DNA from: Paenibacillus sp. PastM-3
Lineage (GTDB): Bacteria; Bacillota; Bacilli; Paenibacillales; Paenibacillaceae
Direction of reading: 5' to 3'
DNA length: 64,000 bases
Assembly (NCBI RefSeq): GCF_029893965.1
Contig: NZ_JARXXP010000023.1
Location: forward strand, 34,550 to 98,549
Made by a program: the position numbers and the translations under genes. Numbering within the stretch: the first letter of the stretch is position 1; the number at the start of each line of letters is the position of its first letter. Under the pieces are notes generated by a model. That model was not told the origin of the DNA and ran no database searches. It saw nothing but the letters and a program-made list of their open reading frames with translations. This document shows, one piece after another, positions 1 to 8,654 of this stretch.

Positions 1-907
1 TCTGATACGTCGCCTTCTCCTTCATCAGCCCGTCCACATGAATGCCGGACTCATGCGTGAACGCAAGCTGTCCTACAATCGGCTTGGCATCACCGACATT
101 GCGCCCGGAGGCCGCAATGACCATATCCGCCAGCCCTTTGAGCAGGTCCAGCCGCACGCCGCATTCGCCGCCGTACAAATGCCGCCAGGCCATGGCGACT
201 TCCTCCATGGCCGCATTGCCGGTCCGCTCACCTATACCGGCTACTGTGGTGCTGGCCCAGACCGCCCCGGCGGCTATGCCGCTCAGCGTGTTGGCTACGG
301 CCAGCCCGAAGTCATTGTGGCAGTGCACCTCCAGCTCCACATCAACCGGAACCGCGCCAAGCAGCGTCTGAATCCGTTCTGCCATTTGTCCCGGATGATG
401 GGCAGACACCGTGTCCGCATAACGGAACCGGCGTATGCCTTCCTTGTATAGCGTGTTGACCAATTGGGCCAGAAACTTCATATCCGCCCGGGACGAGTCC
501 TCCATGCCGACCGATACCGTCATGCCCTGCCTGAGCCCGTACTCCGCTGCACGCAGCAGCTTGTTCATCCCTTCAAGCGGTGTCAGCCCCAGCTTGCCCT
601 GCAGCTGGATGTCCGAGACCGGAATGGATACATGAGCCCAGTTCACTCCGGTGCTCCGCGCCTTGTCGATGTCGCCAAGGGTTGACCGGTTCCAGGTCAT
701 CAGCTTCATCGGCAAGCCCAGCTCCGCAATAGCCGCGATGTCCTCCTGTTCCCGTCTGCCCATGGCAGGGATACCTACCTCTGCCTGTTCTACTCCGCAT
801 TCCGACAGCAACTTTGCGATTTCCAGCTTTTCCGCCCGCGTGAATGATACTCCAGCCGCCTGTTCACCATCCCTGAGTGTCGTGTCACATAGCTTGAGAC
901 TTTTCAC
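1..907 (-). CDS. nifV: Homocitrate synthase NifV (C-terminal part outside window)
   Basis: NifV condenses acetyl-CoA with 2-oxoglutarate to homocitrate, the organic ligand of the FeMo cofactor. The first ~302 residues are visible. The DTTLRDGEQ motif lies near the N-terminus, the HCHND metal-site motif in the middle and ESGIH near the cut end, as in the isopropylmalate/homocitrate synthase family. The start is a GTG at 907 preceded by GGAGGTAAACC; it overlaps the hesA stop (GTGA), showing translational coupling. It is the last gene seen of the nif operon. Leucine-pathway LeuA is the main alternative, but the position after hesA makes NifV much more likely. Confidence 0.95.
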   Translation of the reverse strand, partial: MKSLKLCDTTLRDGEQAAGVSFTRAEKLEIAKLLSECGVEQAEVGIPAMGRREQEDIAAIAELGLPMKLMTWNRSTLGDIDKARSTGVNWAHVSIPVSDIQLQGKLGLTPLEGMNKLLRAAEYGLRQGMTVSVGMEDSSRADMKFLAQLVNTLYKEGIRRFRYADTVSAHHPGQMAERIQTLLGAVPVDVELEVHCHNDFGLAVANTLSGIAAGAVWASTTVAGIGERTGNAAMEEVAMAWRHLYGGECGVRLDLLKGLADMVIAASGRNVGDAKPIVGQLAFTHESGIHVDGLMKEKATYQ

Positions 908-1656
908 GGTTTACCTCCTTCTCCGCAGCAAGCGCAATTCGGATTACGGGTAATAGTGACGCTATAACAGGCGAAGTCGAGTGAGCTGAAGCGATGCATT
1001 ACGCCCGCATAAGTTGTCCCTACCCCTGTAATCCATTTTACGGCTTCCAGTGCTGCCAGACAACCGGCAATTCCAGAGGTCGCACCCAGAACTGGAAATC
1101 CGAACGGTTCCCATTGCGGCTGCACATCCGGGTACAGGCATTCCAGGCAGGGAGTCTGACCCGGAAAGATCGTGGTAAGTGAAATCTCAAAGCCGTACAT
1201 TGCCGCCTCTACCATCGGGGTAGCGGTATCGACGCACAGCCTGTTCAAGGCATACCGCTCAGGAAAATCATAACGCGCATCAATAACGATGTCCGCCTTC
1301 TCCACCCACGGCTTCGCCCGTTCATATTCAATTCTGGCATTGTAGCCCTCGATCTCCACATGCGGATTAAGACGTTTCAGCTGCGCTGCTGCCGTACCGA
1401 TCCGCTCCATCCCTAAAGATCCGCTGTCCATCAGAATCTGCCGGTTGAGATCCGGCGGCAGAATAATACCTTCGTGCGCCAGAATAAGCTTGCCGACACC
1501 CGCCGCCGCCAGATACAGCGCAGCCGTTCCTCCTAACCCGCCGATTCCGGCCACCATGACCGTTGCTTCCTTCAATGCCCGCTGTCCGTCCTCCCCCAGC
1601 AGCTTCAGCTGCCGGGCATACCGTTCTAGCTCTGCTCCTCCGGCAAGCTGCTCCAT
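904..1656 (-). CDS. hesA: HesA, ThiF/MoeB-type adenylyltransferase
   Basis: A 250-residue member of the ThiF/MoeB/HesA family of E1-like enzymes, which adenylate the C-terminus of small sulfur carriers. The Rossmann nucleotide loop reads GIGGLGG near residue 38, and four cysteines near the C-terminus (CLEC and CACC) fit the zinc site of the family. In Paenibacillus, hesA sits between nifX and nifV in the nif operon, where it is thought to help metal-cluster or molybdenum delivery; this role is known from the family and position only. Start ATG is preceded by AGGAGG at good spacing. It overlaps nifV by four bases. Confidence 0.93.
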   Translation of the reverse strand: MEQLAGGAELERYARQLKLLGEDGQRALKEATVMVAGIGGLGGTAALYLAAAGVGKLILAHEGIILPPDLNRQILMDSGSLGMERIGTAAAQLKRLNPHVEIEGYNARIEYERAKPWVEKADIVIDARYDFPERYALNRLCVDTATPMVEAAMYGFEISLTTIFPGQTPCLECLYPDVQPQWEPFGFPVLGATSGIAGCLAALEAVKWITGVGTTYAGVMHRFSSLDFACYSVTITRNPNCACCGEGGKP

Positions 1657-1692
1657 GCCTGTCGCCTCCTGTGACTGATGATTATATCTGCC

Positions 1693-2259
1693 TTAACCCT
1701 CCAGGCTCAGCAAGCCGTGCAGCGCGGTCACTTCCTTGTATCTGTCCAGAAAAGCCAGCCCTTCCTCAATACACTCAGCGCCGTACCGGAGCATCTTCTC
1801 CTCTGATGTGAACGGAAACGGAAAGCCTGCGCGCAGGCTCTTCAGCACCAGAATGACCCGGCCGCTGTAGAGCAGTCCCCGGCCGAAGCCCTCACCGTTA
1901 ATCTCGGCCGTGCTCTGGATCATCGTCCCGCTTCTTTCTTCGATCACTCCGGCCATAGCCTGAAACAGCAGCGGCACCTGCTGGCGTACCTTGGGCGAGA
2001 CAGCGCAGTTGAATTCCGACTGGCTCTGGTCAGCAGCAGAGGCAAGGAACTGCTGTGCAATCTTCTCCCGCGGCTGCAGAGCCGCATAACGGCCGAAGAA
2101 ATCTTCCGCGTCAAGCAGACTGCACAGCCTCCGGACCAGAGCCTCCGCCGTCTCCTGGTCCACGGCCTTACGGACCGGCCGGCTGCGGCGCTTCAGGAGC
2201 GCATTCTCCTGAAGCGCTCCTTCCAACACTGCCGGGCTTTTATTAGCCATGGGTTCCAT
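1693..2259 (-). CDS. Uncharacterised nif-operon protein between nifX and hesA
   Basis: A 188-residue soluble, mostly helical protein that I do not recognise by motif. It has no signal peptide, membrane segment or cysteine cluster (three scattered cysteines only). Its start ATG at 2259 follows AGGAGAGG and overlaps the end of nifX by 17 bases, so it is translated with the nif genes. One or more ORFs at exactly this position are known from a subgroup of Paenibacillus nif clusters and are absent from the minimal nine-gene cluster, which suggests an accessory nitrogenase function. That function is not established; assigning one from sequence would be guesswork. Confidence 0.85.
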   Translation of the reverse strand: MEPMANKSPAVLEGALQENALLKRRSRPVRKAVDQETAEALVRRLCSLLDAEDFFGRYAALQPREKIAQQFLASAADQSQSEFNCAVSPKVRQQVPLLFQAMAGVIEERSGTMIQSTAEINGEGFGRGLLYSGRVILVLKSLRAGFPFPFTSEEKMLRYGAECIEEGLAFLDRYKEVTALHGLLSLEG

Positions 2260-2653
2260 CAGATTCCTCTCCTTCCGTTATGCCTTCCTCTTCCGCCCGC
2301 AGCACCTTGGCCAGCCACATCGGCGGCTTACCCTGCAGCATCTCGGCCAGCCGCTTGACCTGCTCCTCGATCGGGCTGCCAAAAGGAACCTTCACCGGCA
2401 TAATCTTGCGCCGTGTCACCCGGGCAGCCGCCGAAGCGCCGATCTGCATAATGAAGATCAGCGTGCAGTCACCTACCGCCTCCAGGCGGCTCTCGATTTT
2501 GCCGGCTTCATCCTGGTTCAGGACTACCGGCAGTCTGCGCAGCTCAACAAGCTCACTTCCCTGCTTGGTGACATTGTATATTGCGAACATCGGACTCTGC
2601 CCGAAGTGGGCATTAACGCGGATTCCATCATCTGTGGCGAATGCTACTTTCAC
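2243..2653 (-). CDS. nifX: NifX, FeMo-cofactor carrier
   Basis: A 136-residue NifX/NafY-family protein. These proteins bind FeMo-co precursors (NifB-co, VK-cluster) and hand them between NifB, NifEN and apo-nitrogenase. The N-terminal MKVAFATDDG strand and NAHFGQSPMF segment match the family fold, which is also found as the C-terminal domain of the nifB product in this operon. The start is GTG at 2653, inside the 3' end of nifN (26-base overlap), so translation is coupled to nifN. The acidic tail after residue 120 is probably disordered. Confidence 0.93.
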   Translation of the reverse strand: MKVAFATDDGIRVNAHFGQSPMFAIYNVTKQGSELVELRRLPVVLNQDEAGKIESRLEAVGDCTLIFIMQIGASAAARVTRRKIMPVKVPFGSPIEEQVKRLAEMLQGKPPMWLAKVLRAEEEGITEGEESDGTHG

Positions 2654-3956
2654 GGTGGCCAGCCTCCCTCTGCATTAACAAATTCCCTGCCTTGTTGCTC
2701 CATTCCATTGCTCCCCTGTAGCCGACCGATACGGACATATAGGCCCCAAGCTCGTTCCAGACCGGGAAGCCGGCGGGCATAAATGCCGCCTCTATGCGGG
2801 CTGCACCGCTGATTCCGTGCGAATTGCTGATCCACAGGTCGGCTCCTTTGCCGAGCACCTCGGCATCATCCAGGTCGCCGACCCATACCTCACGCTCCAT
2901 GCCGTCTACAAGCGGTGTTTCAAAAGAAGCAACTAGCGCCTTCTGCTCTACACCCAGCTCCTCCAGCCAGCCGGACACGGAATACAGATGATCCGGCTCA
3001 AGCGCCGCAACAGCGGACATGCCGGCGAACTGGAAATGCGCGTCAAGCATGCTGTCGAGCAGATTCTCCCGCTGCCAGCAGTAGCGCAGCGGAACCGGCT
3101 CGCCGCTGATCTGGTGCAGGAAATGCAGCAGATCATCCGAGGCCTTCAGGCCCATTGCACCGCTGAATACCTTATAGGGTGTGCCAAGCGCGTTATGCAG
3201 TCTTCTGGCCGGCCGCTCCATGCTGGCGCCGACTGCAATCGTTAAGCCGGACTGCAGGCTCTGCAGCATGGAGTCCAGCGGCACACCACCCCGGGTCAGC
3301 GGGGAGAAGCCGGTCAGCAGATGGCCGGATAGGGAAGTCGAAATATCAGGAACGGCAATCACCTCGAACCCGAAGGCAGAGATCATTTCCTTCAGCTCCA
3401 TCACATCTGCAGGCGTCAGGAACGATCCCGGAAGCAGCGTAATCTGGCGGGTGTTCACGGTTCTTGAACCCCGGTGTCCCACCTGCTGGATCATTTCGTC
3501 CATCATCGCCTCCACCGTGGCGCTGAAGCCGGACTCAAGCGAGCCCCGAAAATCGGGCAGAACCACAGAGAAGGCGAGCCCCCCGCGAAGGTTCCGTTCC
3601 CGCTTGTAGCTCTTGAGCATCGTAGCATAATCAACACCCGCCACATCGGTCAGCTCCGTTCCGATGATGCCGATAATGTCGGGACGATGCTTACTCAGTA
3701 CAATATTCAGCGCCTCCTCCAGATTCCGGTTGGCGTCGAAGATTACATCCATCTCCTGCAGCGCCGAGGTCTGCACGGCAATCGGCTCGCGGAAATGCCG
3801 GGTCAGCAGCGCCTTCGGAAAAGCCGAGCAGCCTTGCGAGCCGTGTATCAGCGGCATTGCGCGATAGCAGCCCTGCAGGGCAAGCACGGCCCCCAGCGAC
3901 TGGCCGATCTTGACCGGATTGACCGAAGCCGGCTTCTTCCGTCTGTTAACGGTCAT
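2628..3956 (-). CDS. nifN: Nitrogenase cofactor scaffold subunit NifN
   Basis: NifN pairs with NifE to form the NifEN scaffold on which NifB-co is matured to FeMo-co. The protein has 442 residues, the usual size, and keeps the NifK-like GCYRAMPLIHGSQGCSAF region near residue 30, including cluster-ligand cysteines. The gene starts inside nifE (11-base overlap) and ends inside nifX, so the E-N-X block is tightly coupled. Resemblance to NifK reflects the shared origin of NifDK and NifEN; the order after nifE identifies it as nifN. Confidence 0.95.
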   Translation of the reverse strand: MTVNRRKKPASVNPVKIGQSLGAVLALQGCYRAMPLIHGSQGCSAFPKALLTRHFREPIAVQTSALQEMDVIFDANRNLEEALNIVLSKHRPDIIGIIGTELTDVAGVDYATMLKSYKRERNLRGGLAFSVVLPDFRGSLESGFSATVEAMMDEMIQQVGHRGSRTVNTRQITLLPGSFLTPADVMELKEMISAFGFEVIAVPDISTSLSGHLLTGFSPLTRGGVPLDSMLQSLQSGLTIAVGASMERPARRLHNALGTPYKVFSGAMGLKASDDLLHFLHQISGEPVPLRYCWQRENLLDSMLDAHFQFAGMSAVAALEPDHLYSVSGWLEELGVEQKALVASFETPLVDGMEREVWVGDLDDAEVLGKGADLWISNSHGISGAARIEAAFMPAGFPVWNELGAYMSVSVGYRGAMEWSNKAGNLLMQREAGHRESSIRHR

Positions 3957-5307
3957 AAGGCACCTCCCTGTCCCAGGGGGCGGGGCTGGCCGCGAGCTTC
4001 CAGATCGGATTGGCCAGTGAATAGGTCAGCTCCTTGGCCAGCCGCAGCAGGCCTTCATAGCCGGCATAGGCCTTATGTCTTTCCTGGTTAATATCGATGA
4101 ACGGAATCTGTTCCTTCATCGCCACATACATGTTGCGCCCGCCGGCGATCATAATGTCGGCCTTGCGTTCCCGCACCGTCTTGAGAATCCTGCTGGCCCC
4201 GCCTTCCGGTATATATTCGGTATCATCTCCGACCCGGTCGGCAATCCGCCGCACATCATCCTCCGTGCTTTTGTTCGTGCCTACACCGACCACCTGTACC
4301 CCCAGCTCCTTGAGCGCCGATATAACGGACCAGCTTTTGACACCGCCGGTATACAGCACCGCTTTTTTCCCCTTCAGAATTTTGCGGTAAGGACGCAGAT
4401 CCTGGGCCAGACGGTTCTCCTCCCGTTCGGTCAGACGGTCCACCCGCCGCTCCATTTCCCGGTCATTCATCAGATATGCCATCTGGCGCAGAGAATAGGT
4501 AGTCTCCTTAGCCCCGTAGAAGGAGCCTTCAAAATAAGGGATACCGTACCGGGCCTCCATCTCCCTTGCCAGCCCCAGCAGCGCGCGGCTGCAGACGACC
4601 ATGTTAACCTTGGCGCGGTGCGCCCAGGTTATCTCCTCGTATCTGGCATCGCCTGTGATACGCGAGGTAACAGCAATGCCCGCACTGTTCATCAGCCTCT
4701 CAATGTCCCACATTTCACCCGCGATATTGTATTCGCCGATCAGGTTGACACCAAGCGGAGTTTCCGGCTGCGGCTCTCCTGTGCCGATAACATACTGCAG
4801 CAGGGCATCGCCTGCCAGCCGGTTGCCCAGGTTTTTACTGCCCACAAACCCCGGGCTGTTAACGGGAACAACCGGTATGCCCAGCCGGTCCGCAGCCTCC
4901 TTGCACACGGCATCCATATCTTCGCCGATCAGTGCCGTCACACAGGTTGAATATACAAAGATTGCCGGAGGCGCAAAACGCCCGGCAATATAGTCGATGC
5001 TCTCCTTCAGCTTCTTTTCCCCGCCAAAAATAATGTCGGAGTCATTCAGATCGGTGGCGAAGCCGTATTGCGACAGCGATGGGCCGCTCGACAGCGTACC
5101 TCTGCTCTCCCAGCTGTTCCCGGCACAGGCAATCGGGCCATGAATAAGATGCGCGGCGTCCATTATAGGCAGCAGTGTGATCTGGGCTCCGTCGAAGGAG
5201 CAGCCTCCGGCTGCTTCACCGGGCTTCGGCCGCGGACACGGCTTGGATTTGGGGGCCTGGCTCCCGCAATCCCCGGAATCAAAATCGACTTTTCGTACTG
5301 GGTCCAT
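3946..5307 (-). CDS. nifE: Nitrogenase cofactor scaffold subunit NifE
   Basis: NifE is the alpha-like subunit of the NifEN scaffold. The 453-residue protein has the HGPIACAGNSWESRG segment (cluster-ligand cysteine), YSTCVTALIGEDMD (second ligand region), and a VNLIGEYNIAGEMWDIERL segment typical of NifE. The start ATG at 5307 follows GAAGGAGAT. It is separated from nifK by 286 bases, the only large gap within this operon. Confidence 0.95.
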   Translation of the reverse strand: MDPVRKVDFDSGDCGSQAPKSKPCPRPKPGEAAGGCSFDGAQITLLPIMDAAHLIHGPIACAGNSWESRGTLSSGPSLSQYGFATDLNDSDIIFGGEKKLKESIDYIAGRFAPPAIFVYSTCVTALIGEDMDAVCKEAADRLGIPVVPVNSPGFVGSKNLGNRLAGDALLQYVIGTGEPQPETPLGVNLIGEYNIAGEMWDIERLMNSAGIAVTSRITGDARYEEITWAHRAKVNMVVCSRALLGLAREMEARYGIPYFEGSFYGAKETTYSLRQMAYLMNDREMERRVDRLTEREENRLAQDLRPYRKILKGKKAVLYTGGVKSWSVISALKELGVQVVGVGTNKSTEDDVRRIADRVGDDTEYIPEGGASRILKTVRERKADIMIAGGRNMYVAMKEQIPFIDINQERHKAYAGYEGLLRLAKELTYSLANPIWKLAASPAPWDREVPYDR

Positions 5308-5593
5308 CGGCTTTCATCTCCTTCGCTAAAGGTGGATGCTAACTCTGGCAATACTGACCTGCAGCAGTAACGGCTTATACATATCACTAGCAAGAATCCC
5401 GGCCTGCCCTGTTCCCGGATTTCGCGTGTGTTAACCATAGGCGAAAAACGGGATATAGGGAACGCCGGGCTGGATGAATCATTACCATTTATTCAAATTG
5501 ATGTATGTTAAGCATAAAATATCTTTACAGAAAGTTTCAGTAATTTCCATCACTCATCCATACTGTCAAAGTGTAAAAATGCAGGTATGCCGC
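5308..5593 (-). other. nifK-nifE intergenic gap
   Basis: This 286-base stretch holds no convincing gene. In the direction of nif transcription a TTGACA hexamer occurs (complement of 5564-5569) and the next ~150 bases are AT-rich, but no good -10 element is found at 16-18 bases. I therefore do not call a promoter. A shorter AT-rich core is followed by a GC-richer segment with imperfect inverted repeats near 5400-5470. Confidence 0.4.
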
Positions 5594-7153
5594 TTACCGC
5601 ACCAGGTCATAGTTGAATCCGGAATTATTGCGGTCCAGTTCATCGAGCACGGTGTTGACAATCAGACTGAGCAGATTAAGCGCACCCTGATAGCCAAGGA
5701 TCGGATAACGGTGCATGTGATGACGGTCAAAGATCGGGAACCCTACGCGGATCAGCGGAACATTCGCATCCTTGGCCGCAAATTTCAGATGCGAGCTGCC
5801 GATGGCCAGATCAACCGGATCATTCAGCAGCAGCGACCGCATATGCCACAGGTCATTTCCGATATACAGCGAGGCTTCGGAGCCGTAAGGACTTGAGGCG
5901 AGCAGTGCCTCCGCCTCCTCCTTGAACTTCACTTCATTGAAGTCCACATCTCCGTTCGAGCAGACGATGTGCACCGGCTCCATGCCAACCTCCAGGCAGA
6001 AACCGATTAAGCCGATCAGCAGATCCGGATCGCCTACCAGCGCTACCCGCTTGCCGTGAATATAGGGATGGCTGTCCGTGAGAGCATCCACCACGCGGCC
6101 GCGTTCTTCCAGCAGCGAGGCCGGAAGCGGAAGCCCTGTCAGCTCGCTGATCGCCTCCAGCAGCTTGTCGGTTCCGGTGATACCAAGCGGCGTAGACAGC
6201 GCAGTAATCTGTTGCTTCCAGGTATCGGCAATGTAGTCCTGGGTCTTCTTCAGCGTATATTTCTGGAGGGACAGGGTGCCGAGCGCATTCGCCGCCAGCG
6301 GCACATCCGCCAGTCTGGTTCCGCCGTAGTAGTACTCGTACTCCCCGGTAGCCGGCGAATCATAGTTGCCGCTGTGGTCACCAAGCAATGTATATTTCGT
6401 ATCAAATGCCTCAAGAATTTTCCGGATTTCCGCGAAATTCCCCGTGTAAGGCTCGAAGCCGAGCATGACGTTCAGCTTCTCCCCTGTTTCTTCACCGCTG
6501 CCAGGGGCTGCTTCAAAGCCGGAGCGTTCATAGAGGTAGCTAAGAATCCCCTTCATCATGGCATCATAGCCGGTAATATGTGACCCGACAAAGCTAGGCG
6601 TGTTGCAGAAGGCAACCGGGAAATCCTCGGATATCACCCCTTTATTGCGGGCATTGCCGATGAAGGAGGACAGGTCATCACCGATAACCTCGGCCATGCA
6701 GGTCGTACAGATTGCCACCATCTCCGGCTTATAGAGGGCAATACTGTTTTCCAGGCCGTCAATCAGGTTGCTCATACCGCCGAATACTGCTGCATCCTCA
6801 GTCATCGAGGAGGATACGGCCGGTGTAGGCTCCTTGAAATGGCGGCTTAAATGGCTGCGGAAATAGGAGTTGCAACCTTGTGAGCCATGGACAAAAGGCA
6901 GCGTCTTCTCAAAACCGAGTGCGGCCATAATAGAACCGAGCGGCTGGCAGGCCTTGTGCGGGTTAATGACCACCGCTTTACGGTTAAAGTTCTTCTCCAT
7001 ATATTCAGCAGATTGGGAGTAAGCGAGCGCTTCTGCCGTTTCCTGCTCGCTGCAGGGTGCTTCAAACTGCCGCTTGTTCAGCCGCTGCTCCACGAACCGG
7101 TGCTCCGAGAACAGGGAGTTGTAATCCGGAATGTCCAGTCTGTCCTTGCTCAT
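5594..7153 (-). CDS. nifK: Nitrogenase MoFe protein beta subunit NifK
   Basis: The beta subunit of dinitrogenase holds half of each P-cluster. The 519-residue protein has P-cluster ligand candidates C69 (HKACQPLGS), C94 (GSQGCNSYFRSHLSRHFKEP) and C152 (CTTCMAEVIGDD), close to the standard positions 70, 95 and 153. The start chosen is ATG at 7153, which overlaps the nifD stop as ATGA and follows AAAGGAGG at good spacing; a longer in-frame reading exists upstream but lies in nifD coding sequence. NifD and NifK are thus translationally coupled, as expected for an equimolar complex. Confidence 0.97.
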   Translation of the reverse strand: MSKDRLDIPDYNSLFSEHRFVEQRLNKRQFEAPCSEQETAEALAYSQSAEYMEKNFNRKAVVINPHKACQPLGSIMAALGFEKTLPFVHGSQGCNSYFRSHLSRHFKEPTPAVSSSMTEDAAVFGGMSNLIDGLENSIALYKPEMVAICTTCMAEVIGDDLSSFIGNARNKGVISEDFPVAFCNTPSFVGSHITGYDAMMKGILSYLYERSGFEAAPGSGEETGEKLNVMLGFEPYTGNFAEIRKILEAFDTKYTLLGDHSGNYDSPATGEYEYYYGGTRLADVPLAANALGTLSLQKYTLKKTQDYIADTWKQQITALSTPLGITGTDKLLEAISELTGLPLPASLLEERGRVVDALTDSHPYIHGKRVALVGDPDLLIGLIGFCLEVGMEPVHIVCSNGDVDFNEVKFKEEAEALLASSPYGSEASLYIGNDLWHMRSLLLNDPVDLAIGSSHLKFAAKDANVPLIRVGFPIFDRHHMHRYPILGYQGALNLLSLIVNTVLDELDRNNSGFNYDLVR

Positions 7154-8607
7154 ATGCTCGCTTCCTCCTTTTGGGCTTTTGTCTTTTTCTGCATCAGGCT
7201 CCACACCGGGCTGTTGACCGTCATATCCATATCCTTGGCAAAGATCTTAAAGCCGTCAAAGCCGTGATAAGGGCCGCTGTAATCCCATGAATGCATCTGG
7301 CGGAACGGAACACCCATTTTGTGATACACATATTTCTCTTTGACACCTGAGCCCACCAGATCAACATTCATTTTCTGGGCCAGCTCTTCCAGCTCATAGG
7401 CCGTAGGATCATCCATAATAATCGTGCCTTCCTTCATCATCGGGAAGGTCTTCTCGTAATCGTCCTTATGGGCGAATTCGTAACCGGAGGCCACAATATC
7501 CATTCCGAGATCCTCGTATGCGCCGATGGTGTGGCGGGAACGCAGACCGCCGATCATCAGCATCACTTTTTTATTTTCCAGACGCGGCTTGTATTTACTG
7601 ATAATGGCATCCATGGCCGGCTTGTGCTTTGCAATCATCTTCTCGCAGTTCTCCTGGATCGTTTCGTCGAACAATGCGGCGATGGCGCGGAGGCTTTCAT
7701 AGGTTTTGGTCGGTCCGAAGAAGTTGTATTCCATCCAGGGAATACCGTAAGCCTTCTCCATATGCTCGACCATATAGTTCATGGAGCGGTGGCAGTGGAT
7801 CAGGTTCAGCTTCGCTTTGTGGGCAATCTCCAGCTCATTCAGCGTACCGTCGCCGGACCATTGGGCGATGACGCGCAGCCCCATTTCTTCCAGCAGAATA
7901 CGCGAAGCCCAGGCATCACCGCCGATATTGTAATCACCGATGATGTTGACATCATAAGGTCCTGTTTCGGCCAGGTCCGCCTTGCCGAGCACGAAATCAC
8001 GGATCGCATCATTGGCGATATGATGGCCGAGCGATTGGCTGACGCCGCGGAAGCCCTCACACCGGACAGGTACGACCGGCATCTCCAGCTCCTTGGACAT
8101 CTTCTTGGACACCGCTTCAATATCATCACCGATCAGGCCGACCGGGCACTCGGACTGTACCGAAATCCCTTTGGCCAGCGGGAACATCTCGGTAATCTCC
8201 CGCATGATCACTTCCAGCTTCTTGTCACCGCCGAAGACGATATCCGTCTCCTGAAAATCACTTGTAATCTGCATCGCGGTAAAATTATCGATCCCCAGCG
8301 TCCCGTTCGCATAATTGCGCCGGGTTCCCCAGCTGTACTGCCCGCAGCCGATGGGGCCATGGCTGATATGGACCATATCCTTGATCGGGCCCCACACCAC
8401 GCCCTTCGAGCCCGCATAGGAGCAGCCGCGCGGCGTCATGACACCGGGACGGGACTTGATATTCGATTTCAGGGCACAGGTGCCGCAGGTTTGAGCTTCG
8501 GCTGTATTGATCTGATAATGCTTTTCCCGGTCTTTTTTCGCTTTTTTCGGGTAAGCCTCCAGCACTTCTTCCACGAGTTTTTTATTCGCTTCAATATCCA
8601 GTCCCAT
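7150..8607 (-). CDS. nifD: Nitrogenase MoFe protein alpha subunit NifD
   Basis: The alpha subunit of dinitrogenase binds the FeMo cofactor and half of each P-cluster. P-cluster ligands fall at C62 (RGCSYAGSKGV), C88 (HGPIGCGQYSWGTRRN) and C154 (SECPVGLIGDD), the same numbers as in Azotobacter. FeMo-co ligands are C272 (LIHCHRSMNYMVEHM) and H439 (FRQMHSWDYSGPYHG). The length of 485 residues is normal. The start ATG follows AAAAGGAGGGTCAATA. The set of ligands indicates a molybdenum nitrogenase rather than a vanadium or iron-only form. Confidence 0.98.
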   Translation of the reverse strand: MGLDIEANKKLVEEVLEAYPKKAKKDREKHYQINTAEAQTCGTCALKSNIKSRPGVMTPRGCSYAGSKGVVWGPIKDMVHISHGPIGCGQYSWGTRRNYANGTLGIDNFTAMQITSDFQETDIVFGGDKKLEVIMREITEMFPLAKGISVQSECPVGLIGDDIEAVSKKMSKELEMPVVPVRCEGFRGVSQSLGHHIANDAIRDFVLGKADLAETGPYDVNIIGDYNIGGDAWASRILLEEMGLRVIAQWSGDGTLNELEIAHKAKLNLIHCHRSMNYMVEHMEKAYGIPWMEYNFFGPTKTYESLRAIAALFDETIQENCEKMIAKHKPAMDAIISKYKPRLENKKVMLMIGGLRSRHTIGAYEDLGMDIVASGYEFAHKDDYEKTFPMMKEGTIIMDDPTAYELEELAQKMNVDLVGSGVKEKYVYHKMGVPFRQMHSWDYSGPYHGFDGFKIFAKDMDMTVNSPVWSLMQKKTKAQKEEASI

Positions 8608-8627
8608 TATTGACCCTCCTTTTCATG

Positions 8628-8648
8628 GCGGGGCGCCTTGGCGCCCGC
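8628..8648 (-). promoter_or_regulatory. GC-rich hairpin between nifH and nifD
   Basis: Just after the nifH stop the transcript contains GGGCGCC and GGCGCCC arms separated by two bases, extended by two further pairs around a one-base bulge. There is no T-run after it, so it is not a normal terminator. It ends about ten bases before the nifD ribosome binding site. Hairpins at this place in other nif operons protect or process the nifH message so that more NifH than NifDK is made; the same role here is an inference. Confidence 0.65.
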
Positions 8649-8654
8649 TGTTAC

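Noticed and set aside
38..953. Several plus-strand reading frames over the nifV region
   Set aside because: They are shadows of nifV on the other strand; they have no ribosome sites, and nifV carries all family motifs.
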